Source: Allobosea caraganae
GTDB lineage: Bacteria > Pseudomonadota > Alphaproteobacteria > Rhizobiales > Beijerinckiaceae
Assembly (NCBI RefSeq): GCF_003351345.1
Contig: NZ_QQTO01000019.1
Coordinates: 186,001-250,000, forward strand
Direction: 5' to 3'
Length of the DNA stretch: 64,000 nucleotides
This document shows positions 25,460 through 36,124 of the stretch, in pieces (positions within the stretch are counted from its first letter, which is position 1; each line of letters opens with the position of its first letter). The notes under the pieces were generated by a model. The model ran no database searches. It was not told the origin of the DNA and worked only from the letters and a program-made list of their open reading frames with translations. The position numbers and the translations under genes were made by a program.

Positions 25460-27547
25460 ATGACCGCGCCCGAAGCAACCGCGCCCGAAGCCCTGGACCT
25501 GCCCGAGTCAAATCCGTTCTCGCGTGCCTGGGAGACGCCGTTCAAGCTGCCGCCCTTCGCCGAGATCGCGCCGGAGCACATCCGCCCGGCCTTCGACGCC
25601 GCGCTGGCCAAGCACAAGGCGGAGATCGCTTCGATCATCGCCGAACCGGCCAAGCCCGACTTCGCGAACACGATCGAGGCGATGGAGCAGGCGGGCCGGG
25701 CGCTCAGCCGCGTCGGCGGCGTGTTCTACAACCTCACCGGCGCACATACGAACGAGGCGCTGCAGGCGATCGAGCGCGAGATGTCGCCGATCACTTCGCG
25801 GCACTGGTCGGCGATCATGATGGACGCAGGCCTGTTCGCGCGGGTCGAGCGGGTCTACGAGCGGCGCGAGGCGCTGCATCTCGACGCCGAGCAGCTGCGC
25901 CTGCTGGAGCGCAGCTACAAGGGCTTCGTGCGCTCGGGCGCGCGGCTCGGCCCCGGCGACAAGACCCGGCTCGCCGCGATCAACGAGCGGTTGGCCGCGC
26001 TCGGCACCCAGTTCAGCCAGAACGTGCTGAAGGACGAATCCTCCTACGCGTTGATCCTCGACGAGGAGGCCAAGCTCGCCGGACTGCCACCCTTCCTGCT
26101 CGCGGCGATGGCGCGCGCGGCGGCCGACCGCGGCCAAGAGGGCAAGCATGCGGTGACGCTGTCGCGCTCGATCATCGAGCCCTTCCTGACCTTCTCGACA
26201 AGGCGCGACCTGCGCGAGGAAGCCTTCATCGCCTGGAGCAAGCGCGGCGAGCATGCCGGCAAGACTGATAACCGCGCCATCGTCGCCGAGATGGTGGCGC
26301 TGCGGGCGGAGAAGGCGAAGCTGCTGGGCTTCAGGACCTTCGCACATTTCAAGCTCGACGACTGCATGGCGAAGACGCCGGAGAACGTGCGCGAGCTGCT
26401 CGAGCTGGTCTGGAAGCCGGCCAAGGCGCGTGCCGCCGAGGAGGCTGCTAACCTCGCCGCCCTGGCGCAGGGCGAGGGCGAGAACGGGCCGATCCGGCCC
26501 TGGGACTGGCGCCACTACGCCGAGAAGGTGCGCCAGCAGACCTATGCACTCGATGAAGCCGTGCTGAAGCCCTATCTCCAGCTCGACCGCATCATCGCTG
26601 CGGCCTTCGACACGGCGGGCAAGCTTTTCGGCCTTGCCTTCGAGGAGATGACGGATCTGGCCGGCTATCACCCGGATGTCCGCATCTGGGAGGTCAAGGA
26701 AGCCAGGAGCGGCCGACATATCGGCCTCTTCCTCGGCGACTACTTCGCCCGTTCCTCGAAGCGCTCCGGCGCCTGGATGAGCGCCTTCCGCGGCCAGCGC
26801 AAGCTCGGCGGCGAGGTCCGGCCGATCATCGTCAACGTCTGCAATTTCGCGAAGCCGGAGGAGGGCAAGCCGGCGCTGCTCTCGCTCGACGATGCGCGCA
26901 CGCTCTTCCACGAATTCGGCCATGCCCTGCACGGGCTGCTCTCGGACGTGACCTATGGCTCGCTCGCCGGCACCTCGGTCTCGCGCGATTTCGTCGAGCT
27001 GCCGTCACAGCTCTACGAGCACTGGTTCATGACCGAGGAGGTGATGCAGCGCTTCTGCCTGCACGCCGAGACGGGCGAGCCGATCCCGCAGGCGCTGATC
27101 GACAAGATCAGGCAGGCGCAGACCTTCAACCAGGGCTTCGCCACGGTGGAGTATACCTCCTCGGCGCTGGTCGACCTCGCCTTCCACTCGCTGGAGAAGC
27201 CGGAGGGGCTCGACCCGCTCGCCTTCGAGGCGGCCGAGCTAGCGCGCTTGGGCATGCCGGCTGAGATCACCATGCGCCACCGCACGCCGCACTTCACCCA
27301 TGTCTTCTCGGGAGACGGCTATTCGGCCGGCTATTACAGCTATCTTTGGTCGGAGGTGATGGATGCCGACGCCTTCAACGCCTTCATCGAGGCCGGCGAC
27401 GTCTTCGCGCCAGAGGTGGCCGGCAAGCTGAAGCGCTACATCTACTCGGCCGGCGACACGCGCGATGCCGCCGAGGCCTACACGCTGTTCCGGGGCAGGT
27501 TGCCGACGCCGGATGCGCTGTTGGAGAAGCGGGGGCTGGCGGCTTAG
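25460..27547 (+). CDS. M3 family metallopeptidase (oligopeptidase / Dcp-like)
   Basis: 695 aa, cytosolic. The zinc motif HEFGH is at residues 484-488 within LFHEFGHALHGLLSD, with the third ligand Glu in the downstream helix. The long helical N-domain forms the closed channel typical of thimet-type oligopeptidases. It cleaves short peptides and leftover signal peptides. It follows the Nudix gene by 28 bp. A palindromic repeat starts within its stop codon. Confidence 0.93.
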   Translation: MTAPEATAPEALDLPESNPFSRAWETPFKLPPFAEIAPEHIRPAFDAALAKHKAEIASIIAEPAKPDFANTIEAMEQAGRALSRVGGVFYNLTGAHTNEALQAIEREMSPITSRHWSAIMMDAGLFARVERVYERREALHLDAEQLRLLERSYKGFVRSGARLGPGDKTRLAAINERLAALGTQFSQNVLKDESSYALILDEEAKLAGLPPFLLAAMARAAADRGQEGKHAVTLSRSIIEPFLTFSTRRDLREEAFIAWSKRGEHAGKTDNRAIVAEMVALRAEKAKLLGFRTFAHFKLDDCMAKTPENVRELLELVWKPAKARAAEEAANLAALAQGEGENGPIRPWDWRHYAEKVRQQTYALDEAVLKPYLQLDRIIAAAFDTAGKLFGLAFEEMTDLAGYHPDVRIWEVKEARSGRHIGLFLGDYFARSSKRSGAWMSAFRGQRKLGGEVRPIIVNVCNFAKPEEGKPALLSLDDARTLFHEFGHALHGLLSDVTYGSLAGTSVSRDFVELPSQLYEHWFMTEEVMQRFCLHAETGEPIPQALIDKIRQAQTFNQGFATVEYTSSALVDLAFHSLEKPEGLDPLAFEAAELARLGMPAEITMRHRTPHFTHVFSGDGYSAGYYSYLWSEVMDADAFNAFIEAGDVFAPEVAGKLKRYIYSAGDTRDAAEAYTLFRGRLPTPDALLEKRGLAA

Positions 27548-27689
27548 AGGTCGTTTGCGAATTCTACTGGCGAGGCCGTCTGACGCGGCCGTCTGCGCTT
27601 CCGGTGCTCACGGACATGAAGTCCGCTGCGCTCCGGTTCTCGACGGCCACGCCAGCCGGCTCACGCCAGCGAATTCTCAAACGACCTCT
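27546..27689. repeat. Stop-codon-anchored palindromic repeat, copy 3 of 3
   Basis: About 144 bp, arms of about 27 bp (AGAGGTCGTTTGCGAATTC... and ...GAATTCTCAAACGACCTCT) with a single internal offset. The left arm includes the last two bases of the M3 peptidase TAG stop. The interior matches copies at 1984 and 14243. Confidence 0.88.
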
Positions 27690-27700
27690 CCCGAGCTTCA

Positions 27701-27794
27701 CGTCATGCTCGCCCTTGTGGCGAGCATCCACGTCTTGAACGGTGCCCGCGATAAGCGAAGACGTGGATGGTCGGGACAAGCCCGACCATGACGG
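27701..27794. repeat. Palindromic repeat (CATCCACGTCTT type)
   Basis: CATCCACGTCTT / AAGACGTGGATG around a 21-bp spacer, flanked by GCTCGCC-GGCGAGC and TGGTCGGG-acaag-CCCGACCA hairpins and outer CGTCATG / CATGACG. Together with the previous repeat it fills the 267-bp gap before the lipoprotein gene. Confidence 0.8.
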
Positions 27795-27814
27795 CAAGGG
27801 TGTCGATTCTCGTC

Positions 27815-28144
27815 TTACGGATACCCGAACTTCGTCCGCGTCGCGCGAATCTGCGAGACTGCGCCGCCCTCGTTGCCGCCCGAACAGGTCGTGCGCGCCC
27901 GCGAAATCTCGCCGCTCACCCGGTCATGCACGCTCTTGGTGGTGTGGCCGGTCTGCAGGTCGTTGTCGATGATCGCCTGGAAGCGCTCGACCTCGCCGGA
28001 GCAGCCGCCGCCGGTCGGCATGTGGAAGGTGTTGGGCGTCACGCCCGTCGGCGCGTTTTCCGGCGAGGGCGCCGGCGGCGGGCCGGCGGTCTGGCAGGCG
28101 GCGAGCAGGAGGCCGAGGACGGCAAGGGCAGGGGCTGAGCGCAT
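27815..28144 (-). CDS. Small lipoprotein of unknown function
   Basis: 109 aa. Signal peptide with a lipobox (LLLAAC, Cys about 20) then a Pro-rich linker (QTAGPPPAPSPENAP) and a small folded region with two further Cys residues (GGGCSGEV, RARTTCSGG). It should be anchored to the outer or inner membrane. No family name is recognised. The start MRSAPALAVLG is chosen because it begins the signal peptide; longer in-frame extensions are unlikely. Confidence 0.75.
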   Translation of the reverse strand: MRSAPALAVLGLLLAACQTAGPPPAPSPENAPTGVTPNTFHMPTGGGCSGEVERFQAIIDNDLQTGHTTKSVHDRVSGEISRARTTCSGGNEGGAVSQIRATRTKFGYP

Positions 28145-28283
28145 CGAGGCGCCTCCGATCACGAGCAGGCGGCGCGACCATGACCGATTCTGGCGCAAGC
28201 GCCAATCCGCGCGCATGGCCACAGCTCCGACACGCTCTGCGGCGACAAGCGCGCTGCACCGCCACCAAGAGCTTCGACAGCCT

Positions 28284-28766
28284 ATGACCGAACCAACCCT
28301 TATCGAACTCGCCATCTTCGCCGATTATTTCCAGTTCTACGTCCAGGACGAGGCGGCCAACGAGGATTTCGGCGAGAAATGGACCGACGAATCAGTCGAG
28401 CGGCAACTTGCCGTGGCTGAGTTCTCGGCCGCCATCGGAACCGCGCGCAACATGACCGTTCCGGTCGTGCTCTCGGTCCATGCGGAGGCGCCGGCCGAGG
28501 ATTTCGCCGAATGGGACATGGTCAACGAGTGCTCGATCAGCGTCCGCTCGGACACGCTGATCATCGCCGGCTGCACGGATCACCTGCCGAACGCGCCGCG
28601 CGTTCCGATCGCGCCCGGGACCTATCGCGTGCGCGTGTCCTATTCGGGCCTGGACAGCCTGAGCGAGGATGGGGTCGAAGGCGATGATTTCTACCGGCTG
28701 CAGCTCTGGCCGGCGCCGCTGGCGGAGATCGCCGTGCGCAAGGCCCGGACGGTCGCTGCCGACTGA
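28284..28766 (+). CDS. Hypothetical soluble protein (160 aa)
   Basis: 160 aa, acidic, without membrane segments. It seems to be one beta-rich domain: ADYFQFYVQDE near the start, VPVVLSVHAEAPAEDFAEWD in the middle and APGTYRVRVSYSGLDSLSED near the end. The pattern recalls ComJ-like nuclease-inhibitor folds, but this is only a weak impression. The start MTEPTLIEL is preceded by a poor ribosome site. It is divergent from the lipoprotein gene. Confidence 0.68.
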   Translation: MTEPTLIELAIFADYFQFYVQDEAANEDFGEKWTDESVERQLAVAEFSAAIGTARNMTVPVVLSVHAEAPAEDFAEWDMVNECSISVRSDTLIIAGCTDHLPNAPRVPIAPGTYRVRVSYSGLDSLSEDGVEGDDFYRLQLWPAPLAEIAVRKARTVAAD

Positions 28767-28786
28767 GCCGCTCCGTCAGCCGCCAA

Positions 28787-29428
28787 TCATTCCGCGATGC
28801 GCAGTCGCGCTGCGACGAGCGTGAGCAGCGCCGCCGTCGCGGCCGCGAACCAGATCGCGTTGAGACCGATCGCGCCATGGGCCAGAGCTCCGAGCACGGC
28901 TCCGCTCAAGAGGCCGAGCCAGAGCATGAAATGGCGCAGCCAGGCCGTGCGCGAACCGCCCAGGATGGCGCCGGCAATGCGCTGGCCCATCTTCACCAGC
29001 GTTCCGGTCATGTAGGTCAGGCCGATCGTGACCTCGCCGTCGCGCTGGAAGACGGCGTTCTCCATGCCCATCGCCACGGCGAGCAGGCCGACGCCGATAT
29101 GGCTCAGGCCGCTCGTGTCGAGCAGCGCCGAGAGCGTGAGGCACAGCGTGACGCTGCCGAGCACGGCGGGCGGGCGCCGCGCGCCGGCGAAATGGCCGAT
29201 CAGCGAGCCGAGAATGACGCCGCTGACGAAGAGCGCCAGGATGCCGCCGGCGAGCATGATGCCGCCGGCATGGCGCCCGGCCAGCTCGATGCCGAGTCGC
29301 GTCGAGTTGCCGGTCATGAAGGAGACGAAGAAGCCGCCCAGGCTGATGAAGCCGAGCGCGTCGACATAGCCGGCCAGACAGGACAGGCAGACCGCAAGCC
29401 CGATCGCGCGGCGGTCGTAGCGCATCAT
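28787..29428 (-). CDS. DUF1275 (YoaK) family membrane protein
   Basis: 213 aa, about six membrane helices. Family motifs: CLSCLAGYVDALGFISLGGFFVSFMTGNSTRLG and GMENAVFQRDGEVTIGLTYMTGTLVKMG. Function unknown. The start is the first of two adjacent ATGs; a longer in-frame extension has no homology. The 235 bp upstream to the end of the hydrolase gene hold nothing that I recognise. Confidence 0.9.
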   Translation of the reverse strand: MMRYDRRAIGLAVCLSCLAGYVDALGFISLGGFFVSFMTGNSTRLGIELAGRHAGGIMLAGGILALFVSGVILGSLIGHFAGARRPPAVLGSVTLCLTLSALLDTSGLSHIGVGLLAVAMGMENAVFQRDGEVTIGLTYMTGTLVKMGQRIAGAILGGSRTAWLRHFMLWLGLLSGAVLGALAHGAIGLNAIWFAAATAALLTLVAARLRIAE

Positions 29429-29663
29429 CTCGGCATCTCCCAGGCGGTGACGGCTTTCGATTGCCCGTCCTGGCCAATGATTGCAATCGCCGTCGATGGG
29501 CGGTGCAAGTTGCGGGCCCCGCATGAGCTTAGGGGTAGGAAGCCAAGGGCTGTGTTGGACCCAATCCGTTCCTTCGGCATCGCGAATGAACGAGGTCCAG
29601 GTGGCGCCAAGTTCGGCCTTATGCAGATGCTTCGGGAAGCAGCGCTCGCCGTTTCAATGCGGG

Positions 29664-30569
29664 TCAGTCCAGCGACTGGCCGCCGCGAAGGCCGCGGGAG
29701 TCGGGTATCAGCGCAGCTAGACGGGCGTCGCGCCGCGGCGGTGCGATGAAGGCGCTTGCCGTCTTCTGGGGCAGGCCCAGATCGAACGGACGGCCTGGCG
29801 GCAGCAGCGCATTATTGACGAGCTTCAAAGCCTGACCTGCGGGCGTGGCGTCAGCAGCAGCCGGCGTTGCCGATGCGAAAGCCAGCGGCGCATTGGCGAA
29901 GGACGTCGGCATCGTCGAGGAGCGGCTGACGAGAGGCGCAGGCTCGGAGACAGCAGCGAGTTGATAGCTCGGCTCCTCGATGCGACGTCGCTCGGGCCGT
30001 TCGCCCTTCACATAGAACGCGTTCCCGCCAGCCACCGTCATGTAGTGCATGTTGGCGTAGGAAAAGCGCATGCCGGCCATATGAAAGTGCTTGGCCGTTC
30101 CGACAGCCTCGTTGCGCCGACCGTTGAGGATGTCTTCCGCGACGGCCTCGACCTTCGGCAGGTCGCGTGCAGCCATCTGTCGCGTCAGCACGCCGGAGGC
30201 GAACTGGCGCGGCGCGCCGACGACGCCGCAGATCGTCTCAGGATATCGCGGCGATTCCACCCGGTTCATCACAACCGTGCCGACGCCGAGCAGGCCCGTC
30301 TCGCTCGATCTGTTCGATTCGAAATACATCGCGCGGACGAGGCATTCCTTTTCGCGCGGGTCGGCCTTCGCCAGGGCGACGGCGCGCTTGCGAGCCTCGC
30401 GGGGCTCTTTTGCCGTGGGGGCAACAATCGCAGCGGTCTCGACAGGCGAGATGCTGCAGGCGCCGAGAGCCGGCGCAGCCAGTGAAATCAGAAGCGGGAT
30501 CGCTTTGCGGCCATAGCGGCCCATACCGATGGAACGGACAGCATTTGTAGCGATCACGGCCCGCTTCAT
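29664..30569 (-). CDS. Cell wall hydrolase, SleB family
   Basis: 301 aa. An N-terminal hydrophobic stretch ending LGACS suggests a lipoprotein-type signal. The SleB (Hydrolase_2) domain covers about 70-190: ECLVRAMYFESNRSSETGLLGVGTVVMNRVESPRYPETICGVV with the catalytic Glu, then QFASGVL and AKHFHMAGMRFSYA. A Pro/Ala-rich tail of about 100 residues follows. It should cleave peptidoglycan glycan strands or cross-bridges during growth. The tail may be a wall-binding or disordered region. Confidence 0.88.
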   Translation of the reverse strand: MKRAVIATNAVRSIGMGRYGRKAIPLLISLAAPALGACSISPVETAAIVAPTAKEPREARKRAVALAKADPREKECLVRAMYFESNRSSETGLLGVGTVVMNRVESPRYPETICGVVGAPRQFASGVLTRQMAARDLPKVEAVAEDILNGRRNEAVGTAKHFHMAGMRFSYANMHYMTVAGGNAFYVKGERPERRRIEEPSYQLAAVSEPAPLVSRSSTMPTSFANAPLAFASATPAAADATPAGQALKLVNNALLPPGRPFDLGLPQKTASAFIAPPRRDARLAALIPDSRGLRGGQSLD

Positions 30570-30865
30570 GCGGCAATCTCCTGAATACGGAATAGGGCTG
30601 CCGCGAGTGGCGAACCGTAGTCTCCGGAAAGGAATCCCGAAACTCTTATCAGAAAGTTAATTTCGGAAGGAAGAGGCAAACGCGCGCGACGGCGGACTGG
30701 CCATCAACGCGGCGAGGCCGTCGGGCTATCTGTGCTCACGGACGCCAATCAGCCTTTCCTGTTCAGGTTTTCACCATAGGCCCGCACGATCGTTCAAGAC
30801 GCAACGGTTCTTGCGCTCCTACCCTTCGATCAGCTACAGAGCGAAGACCGACAAGAGGAAACGCC
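30570..30865. other. Gene-free region upstream of the leuA leader, with a degenerate repeat fragment
   Basis: No gene seen. 30700-30760 contains GCGAGGCCGTC and GTGCTCACGGAC, which also occur in the 140-bp stop-codon-anchored repeats, so it is probably a decayed copy. The rest should hold the promoters of the SleB gene (leftward) and leuA (rightward). Confidence 0.5.
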
Positions 30866-30976
30866 GTGGCCGCATCCGCCACCCATGCCGAGAGCCTGAC
30901 CCGCGCCATTGCGCGGCCGGCCGGCATGCGCGCTCCTCTCGGCCTTGGTCTGCTTCTTCTCCTTAGCCGCCCCTGA
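30866..30976 (+). CDS. leuA leader peptide (Leu-rich)
   Basis: 36 codons from GTG 30866, preceded by AAGAGGAA five bases upstream, ending ...MRAPLGLGLLLLLSRP. Seven of the last 16 residues are Leu, five of them in a row. An in-frame ATG at 30926 gives only the 16-aa end but has no ribosome site. It lies 114 bp before leuA. Ribosome stalling on the Leu codons would report leucine supply. Confidence 0.8.
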   Translation: MAASATHAESLTRAIARPAGMRAPLGLGLLLLLSRP

Positions 30977-31012
30977 GGGCCGGCCGGGCATGCATGCCTG
31001 GGCGCTCAGGGG
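30970..31012 (+). promoter_or_regulatory. Attenuator-type hairpins between leader and leuA
   Basis: CCCCTGAG (30970-30977, at the leader stop) pairs with CTCAGGGG (31005-31012), enclosing the palindrome GGCATGCATGCC (30987-30998). GGCCGGCC occurs both inside the leader (30916-30923) and after it (30978-30985), so the two can pair with each other as an alternative. There is no T-run, so this is not a plain intrinsic terminator; Rho-dependent or translational control is possible. Confidence 0.6.
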
Positions 31013-31090
31013 AGTGACGAGAACCGACCTTCAGACCTTCCGCGCCAGCCACCGAGATGAGCGGCGCTCTCTGCCCCGAGGAATACGACC

Positions 31091-32650
<1,560 letters not shown>

Positions 32651-32669
32651 GCGGCTACGGTCATCGAAG

Positions 32670-32829
32670 GGCGCGGGGAACCCCTCTCCTGTAAGGAGAG
32701 GGGCAGGAGTGAGGTGCTGGCCGCTTGACACTGCAGCCGTGACCCAACCGCTGCCGTCGTTGAATTTCACTGGTGTTCGGGCCTACACCTCACCCTGCCC
32801 TCTCCTTACAAGAGAGGGTTCCCCGCGCC
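32670..32829. repeat. Palindromic repeat (GGCGCGGGGAACC family), copy 1
   Basis: Outer arms GGCGCGGGGAACC and GGTTCCCCGCGCC with inner CCTCTCCTGTAAGGAGAGG-type hairpins. It lies between the convergent leuA and lrp genes and can form hairpins on both strands. Relatives at 46087-46243 and, shortened, 55029-55067. Confidence 0.87.
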
Positions 32830-32844
32830 TGACCGGCATAGGCT

Positions 32845-33327
32845 TCACACCGGCCAGCCCCGATCCTTCTTGATCGTCGACAGCACGAAGGACGAGCGCA
32901 TGTCGGCCACGCCGGGCAGCGTCAGCAGGCGCTGCATCGCGAACTCGCCATAGGCCTCGATATCGTCCGCGACGATGTGGACCAGCAGGTCGCATTCGCC
33001 GGTCATGGCGTGGCAGGAGATCACCTCGGCGAAGGATTGCAGCTTCTCGATCAGCCGCGTGCGCCAGTCGGGGTCGGATTGCGCCAGCTTGACGAAGGCA
33101 TAGGCCTCGACGCCGTGGCCGAGCGCACGCCGGTCGATCTCGGCGCGGTAGCCGGTGATGACGCCGTCCTCCTCCAGCGCCTTCAGCCGCCGCAGGCAGG
33201 GCGAGGCCGCCATGCCGATCTCCTCGGCCAGAGCCGCGTTGGTGATGCGCCCATCGCGCTGGATGGCGCGCAGGATGCGGCGGTCGGTTTCGTCGAGACG
33301 GGAGGGCGGCGGATAGGCGTGGGTCAT
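32845..33327 (-). CDS. Lrp/AsnC family transcriptional regulator
   Basis: 160 aa. N-terminal winged helix-turn-helix (LDETDRRILRAIQRDGRITNAALAEEIGMAASPCLRRLKALEEDGVI, about 10-58) and the C-terminal RAM ligand domain (about 70-150, TGECDLLVHIVADDIEAYGEF). It is divergent from phhA with 123 bp between the starts and very likely controls phenylalanine hydroxylation in response to an aromatic amino acid. The start MTHAYPPPSRLDE fits the family. Confidence 0.93.
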   Translation of the reverse strand: MTHAYPPPSRLDETDRRILRAIQRDGRITNAALAEEIGMAASPCLRRLKALEEDGVITGYRAEIDRRALGHGVEAYAFVKLAQSDPDWRTRLIEKLQSFAEVISCHAMTGECDLLVHIVADDIEAYGEFAMQRLLTLPGVADMRSSFVLSTIKKDRGWPV

Positions 33328-33331
33328 GATC

Positions 33332-33357
33332 GGACCTCGATCGCTTGATCTCGGTCC
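33332..33357. promoter_or_regulatory. Candidate Lrp-type operator
   Basis: GGACCtcGATC, spacer GCTT, GATCtcGGTCC: a 26-bp dyad with two central mismatches in each arm. It lies immediately upstream of the Lrp gene start, in the space shared with phhA. Confidence 0.55.
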
Positions 33358-33450
33358 TATCCTGCTCGCATGCGTGGCTGCCGGCAAGAAATAGGCAGGA
33401 CATGACCGGGCTTCGGGCGGATCATCTTCGAAAGCTTGGGAGATTGCGCC

Positions 33451-34329
33451 ATGTCCGATCCATTCCTGCGCTCCGGCATGAAATCGCATGAGATTCCGGC
33501 CGATTTCATCGTCGACCAGCGCTTCGAGTCCTATACTGCCGCCGATCACGAGACCTGGTCGCGGCTGCATCGGCGCCAGGCCGAGCTGCTGCGCGGCCGC
33601 GTCTGCGACGAGTATTTTGAGGGCCTTGCCGCGCTCGGCATCGCCGCCGACGGCATTCCGGATTTCCGCGACCTGAACCGCGTGCTGAAAGCCGCCACCG
33701 GCTGGGAGGTCGTCGCCGTGCCGGGACTGGTGCCGGACCGGGTCTTCTTCACGCATCTGGCGCAGCGGCGCTTTCCGGCCGGGTTCTGGATCAGGCGGCC
33801 CGACGAGTTCGACTATATCGAGGAGCCGGACATCTTCCACGACGTCTTCGGCCATGTGCCACTGCTGATGAACAGGTCTTACGCCGATTTCGTCGCCGCC
33901 TATGGCGAAGCCGGCCTGCGGCTGAACGATCCCGCGGATCTGGCCCGGCTGGCGCGGCTGTACTGGTACAGCGTCGAGTTCGGGCTGATCGAGACCAAGG
34001 CCGGCTTGCGCATCTTCGGTGCCGGCATCGCCTCCTCGCCGGGCGAGACGCTCTTCGCGCTCGAAAGCGCCTCGCCCAACCGGATCGGCTTCGACACCCA
34101 GCGCGTCATGCGCACGCGCTACCGCATCGACGATTACCAGCAGAGCTATTTCGTTCTGCCCGGTTTCGAGGCGATGCCGGCGCTGGACGACGCCACGCTT
34201 TCGGCCGCGATGGCATCAGTGCGCACGCAGGCCGAGCTCGGCCCGGAGGCCGTGCTCGCGGGCGACCGCGTCCTGCACCGCGGCGATGGCACGCATCACC
34301 GCTCGCCACGGCAGCCGCTCGTCGCCTGA
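33451..34329 (+). CDS. phhA: Phenylalanine 4-monooxygenase
   Basis: 292 aa, the single-domain bacterial form. It hydroxylates phenylalanine to tyrosine using tetrahydrobiopterin and a non-heme iron. The iron ligands are visible: His130 and His135 in FHDVFGHVPLL and Glu176 in YWYSVEFGL. GGGAGATT precedes the ATG 33451; an in-frame ATG five codons earlier is less likely. No regulatory ACT domain, as usual in bacteria. Divergent from the Lrp regulator. Confidence 0.95.
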   Translation: MSDPFLRSGMKSHEIPADFIVDQRFESYTAADHETWSRLHRRQAELLRGRVCDEYFEGLAALGIAADGIPDFRDLNRVLKAATGWEVVAVPGLVPDRVFFTHLAQRRFPAGFWIRRPDEFDYIEEPDIFHDVFGHVPLLMNRSYADFVAAYGEAGLRLNDPADLARLARLYWYSVEFGLIETKAGLRIFGAGIASSPGETLFALESASPNRIGFDTQRVMRTRYRIDDYQQSYFVLPGFEAMPALDDATLSAAMASVRTQAELGPEAVLAGDRVLHRGDGTHHRSPRQPLVA

Positions 34330-34461
34330 GCCGCGGCACAGGCGCTCCGCCGCTTTTCCGGTGGATGATTTAGGCGCGCCGCTGGACGCGGTGCGCAATC
34401 CTTGCCCCGATCGCCTAATAAATAGGCCGCCGCTCGTGCGGCCATCAGGGGAGCGTGGGCG

Positions 34462-35733
34462 ATGGGCTATTTTCCGAACTGGACGCTGAAAACCTCCGGC
34501 GCGGTGATGCCGGATGAGCGGCTGCCGACCGGGCAGACCATCATCGCCGGGCTGCAGCATATCGTCGCCATGTTCGGTGCGACCGTGCTGGCGCCGGTGC
34601 TGATGGGCTTCGATCCGAACGTTGCGATCCTCTTCTCCGGCATCGCGACCTTGCTGTTCTTCGTGATCACGCGCGGGCGGCTGCCGAGCTATCTCGGCTC
34701 TTCCTTCGCCTTCATCGGCGTGGTCATCGCTGCCTCCGGCTATGCCGGCTCCGGCCCCAACGCCAACATCGCGGTCGCGCTGGGCGGCATCATCGCCTGC
34801 GGCGCGCTCTATTTCGCGATCGGCCTGATCGTCCAGGCTGTGGGCACCAACTGGATCGAGAAGCTGCTGCCGCCCGTCGTCACCGGCGCCGTCGTCGCCG
34901 CGATCGGCCTCAACCTGACCGCGGTCGCGATGAACATGATCTCGGCCAGCCCCTATACGAAGTGGATCGCGCTGCTGACCGTGATCGCGGTGGCCCTGGT
35001 CGCGGTTTACGGGAAGGGCCTGGCTCAGCGTCTGCCGGTGCTGATCGGCGGGCTCGCGGCCTATCTCGCCTATGCGCTGACCGCCTCGTCCTTCGGCGCG
35101 CCGCCGATCGATTTCGGCAAGATCGCCGCGGCCGCCTGGTTCGGGTTGCCCAATTTCGTCGCGCCTGTCTTCGACGTGAGGGCGATGGCGCTGATCGCGC
35201 CGGTGGCGATCATCCTGGTCGCGGAGAATCTCGGGCACATCAAGGGCATCGCGGTGATGACCGGGCGAAATTTCGATTCGCTGATCGGCCGCGGCTTCAT
35301 GGCCGACGGGCTCGCCACCATGATCGCGGGCTCGGGCGGCGGCACCGGCGTCACCACCTATGCCGAGAACATGGGCGTCATGGCCGTGACGCGGGTCTAT
35401 TCGACGCTGGTCTTCGTTGCGGCCGGCATCATCGCGCTGGTGCTCGGATTCTCGCCAAAGTTCGGCGCGGTGATCGGCACGATCCCCGTCGCGGTGCTGG
35501 GCGGGCTCGCCATCGTCGTCTTCGGCCTGATCGCCGCCACGGCGGGGCGAATCTGGGTCGAGAACAAGGTCGATTTCTCCGAACCGAAGAATCTGCTGAC
35601 GGTCGCGACGGCGCTGATCCTCGGCGCCGGCGACCTCAAGCTGCCGATCTTCGGCTTCGAACTGGGCGGTATCGGCACGGCGACGTTCGGCGCGATCGCG
35701 CTTTACCACCTGCTGAATCGCAAGGCGGCGTGA
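34462..35733 (+). CDS. NCS2 family nucleobase permease (uracil/xanthine type)
   Basis: 423 aa, about 14 membrane segments. QHIVAMFGATVLAPVLMGFDP is the conserved helix-1 region; the binding-site Glu in ILVAENLGHIKG and the motif GSGGGTGVTTYAENMGVMA indicate the UraA/RutG side of the family rather than a xanthine/urate carrier. It imports a nucleobase with protons. It is isolated from the urate genes at 61-64 kb. Confidence 0.92.
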   Translation: MGYFPNWTLKTSGAVMPDERLPTGQTIIAGLQHIVAMFGATVLAPVLMGFDPNVAILFSGIATLLFFVITRGRLPSYLGSSFAFIGVVIAASGYAGSGPNANIAVALGGIIACGALYFAIGLIVQAVGTNWIEKLLPPVVTGAVVAAIGLNLTAVAMNMISASPYTKWIALLTVIAVALVAVYGKGLAQRLPVLIGGLAAYLAYALTASSFGAPPIDFGKIAAAAWFGLPNFVAPVFDVRAMALIAPVAIILVAENLGHIKGIAVMTGRNFDSLIGRGFMADGLATMIAGSGGGTGVTTYAENMGVMAVTRVYSTLVFVAAGIIALVLGFSPKFGAVIGTIPVAVLGGLAIVVFGLIAATAGRIWVENKVDFSEPKNLLTVATALILGAGDLKLPIFGFELGGIGTATFGAIALYHLLNRKAA

Positions 35734-35875
35734 GGGGGCAAGGCCACGGGCACAAGCTTTTCCACCGATTGCATATTTCTGTCGCATTGGGGTGGACAGG
35801 GCAGGGGGCGTTTGCTACATCGCCGGCCTGCCTGACGCGGACTTGAACCGCGCCGGCAACGTCTTCGTGGCGTAT

Positions 35876-35951
<76 letters not shown>

Positions 35952-36040
35952 CGGAAACTTTCGGACATTGGCGGCAGGAATAGCGCTCCAGAGCATGCGC
36001 GCCGTGCGGGCGCGCATCCGTCGCATTAAAACAATCGCGT

Positions 36041-36066
36041 CGAACTAAATGCCGCCCCTGCGCGTT
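36041..36066 (+). promoter_or_regulatory. Near-consensus EcfG-type promoter
   Basis: CGAAC, 17 bp, CGTT: one mismatch to GGAAC-N17-CGTT. The -10 is 58 bp before the start of the small secreted protein at 36125. Confidence 0.4.
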
Positions 36067-36124
36067 GACGCAGAGCGCGCTCCACGAGGAGGGCGCGGAT
36101 AGGCTCTTTGGTTTGGAGGACGCC

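Noticed and set aside
34216..35787. 523-aa open frame on the minus strand opposite the NCS2 permease
   Set aside because: Extremely rich in Asp/Arg/His/Gln, no fold signature, antisense to a membrane protein gene.
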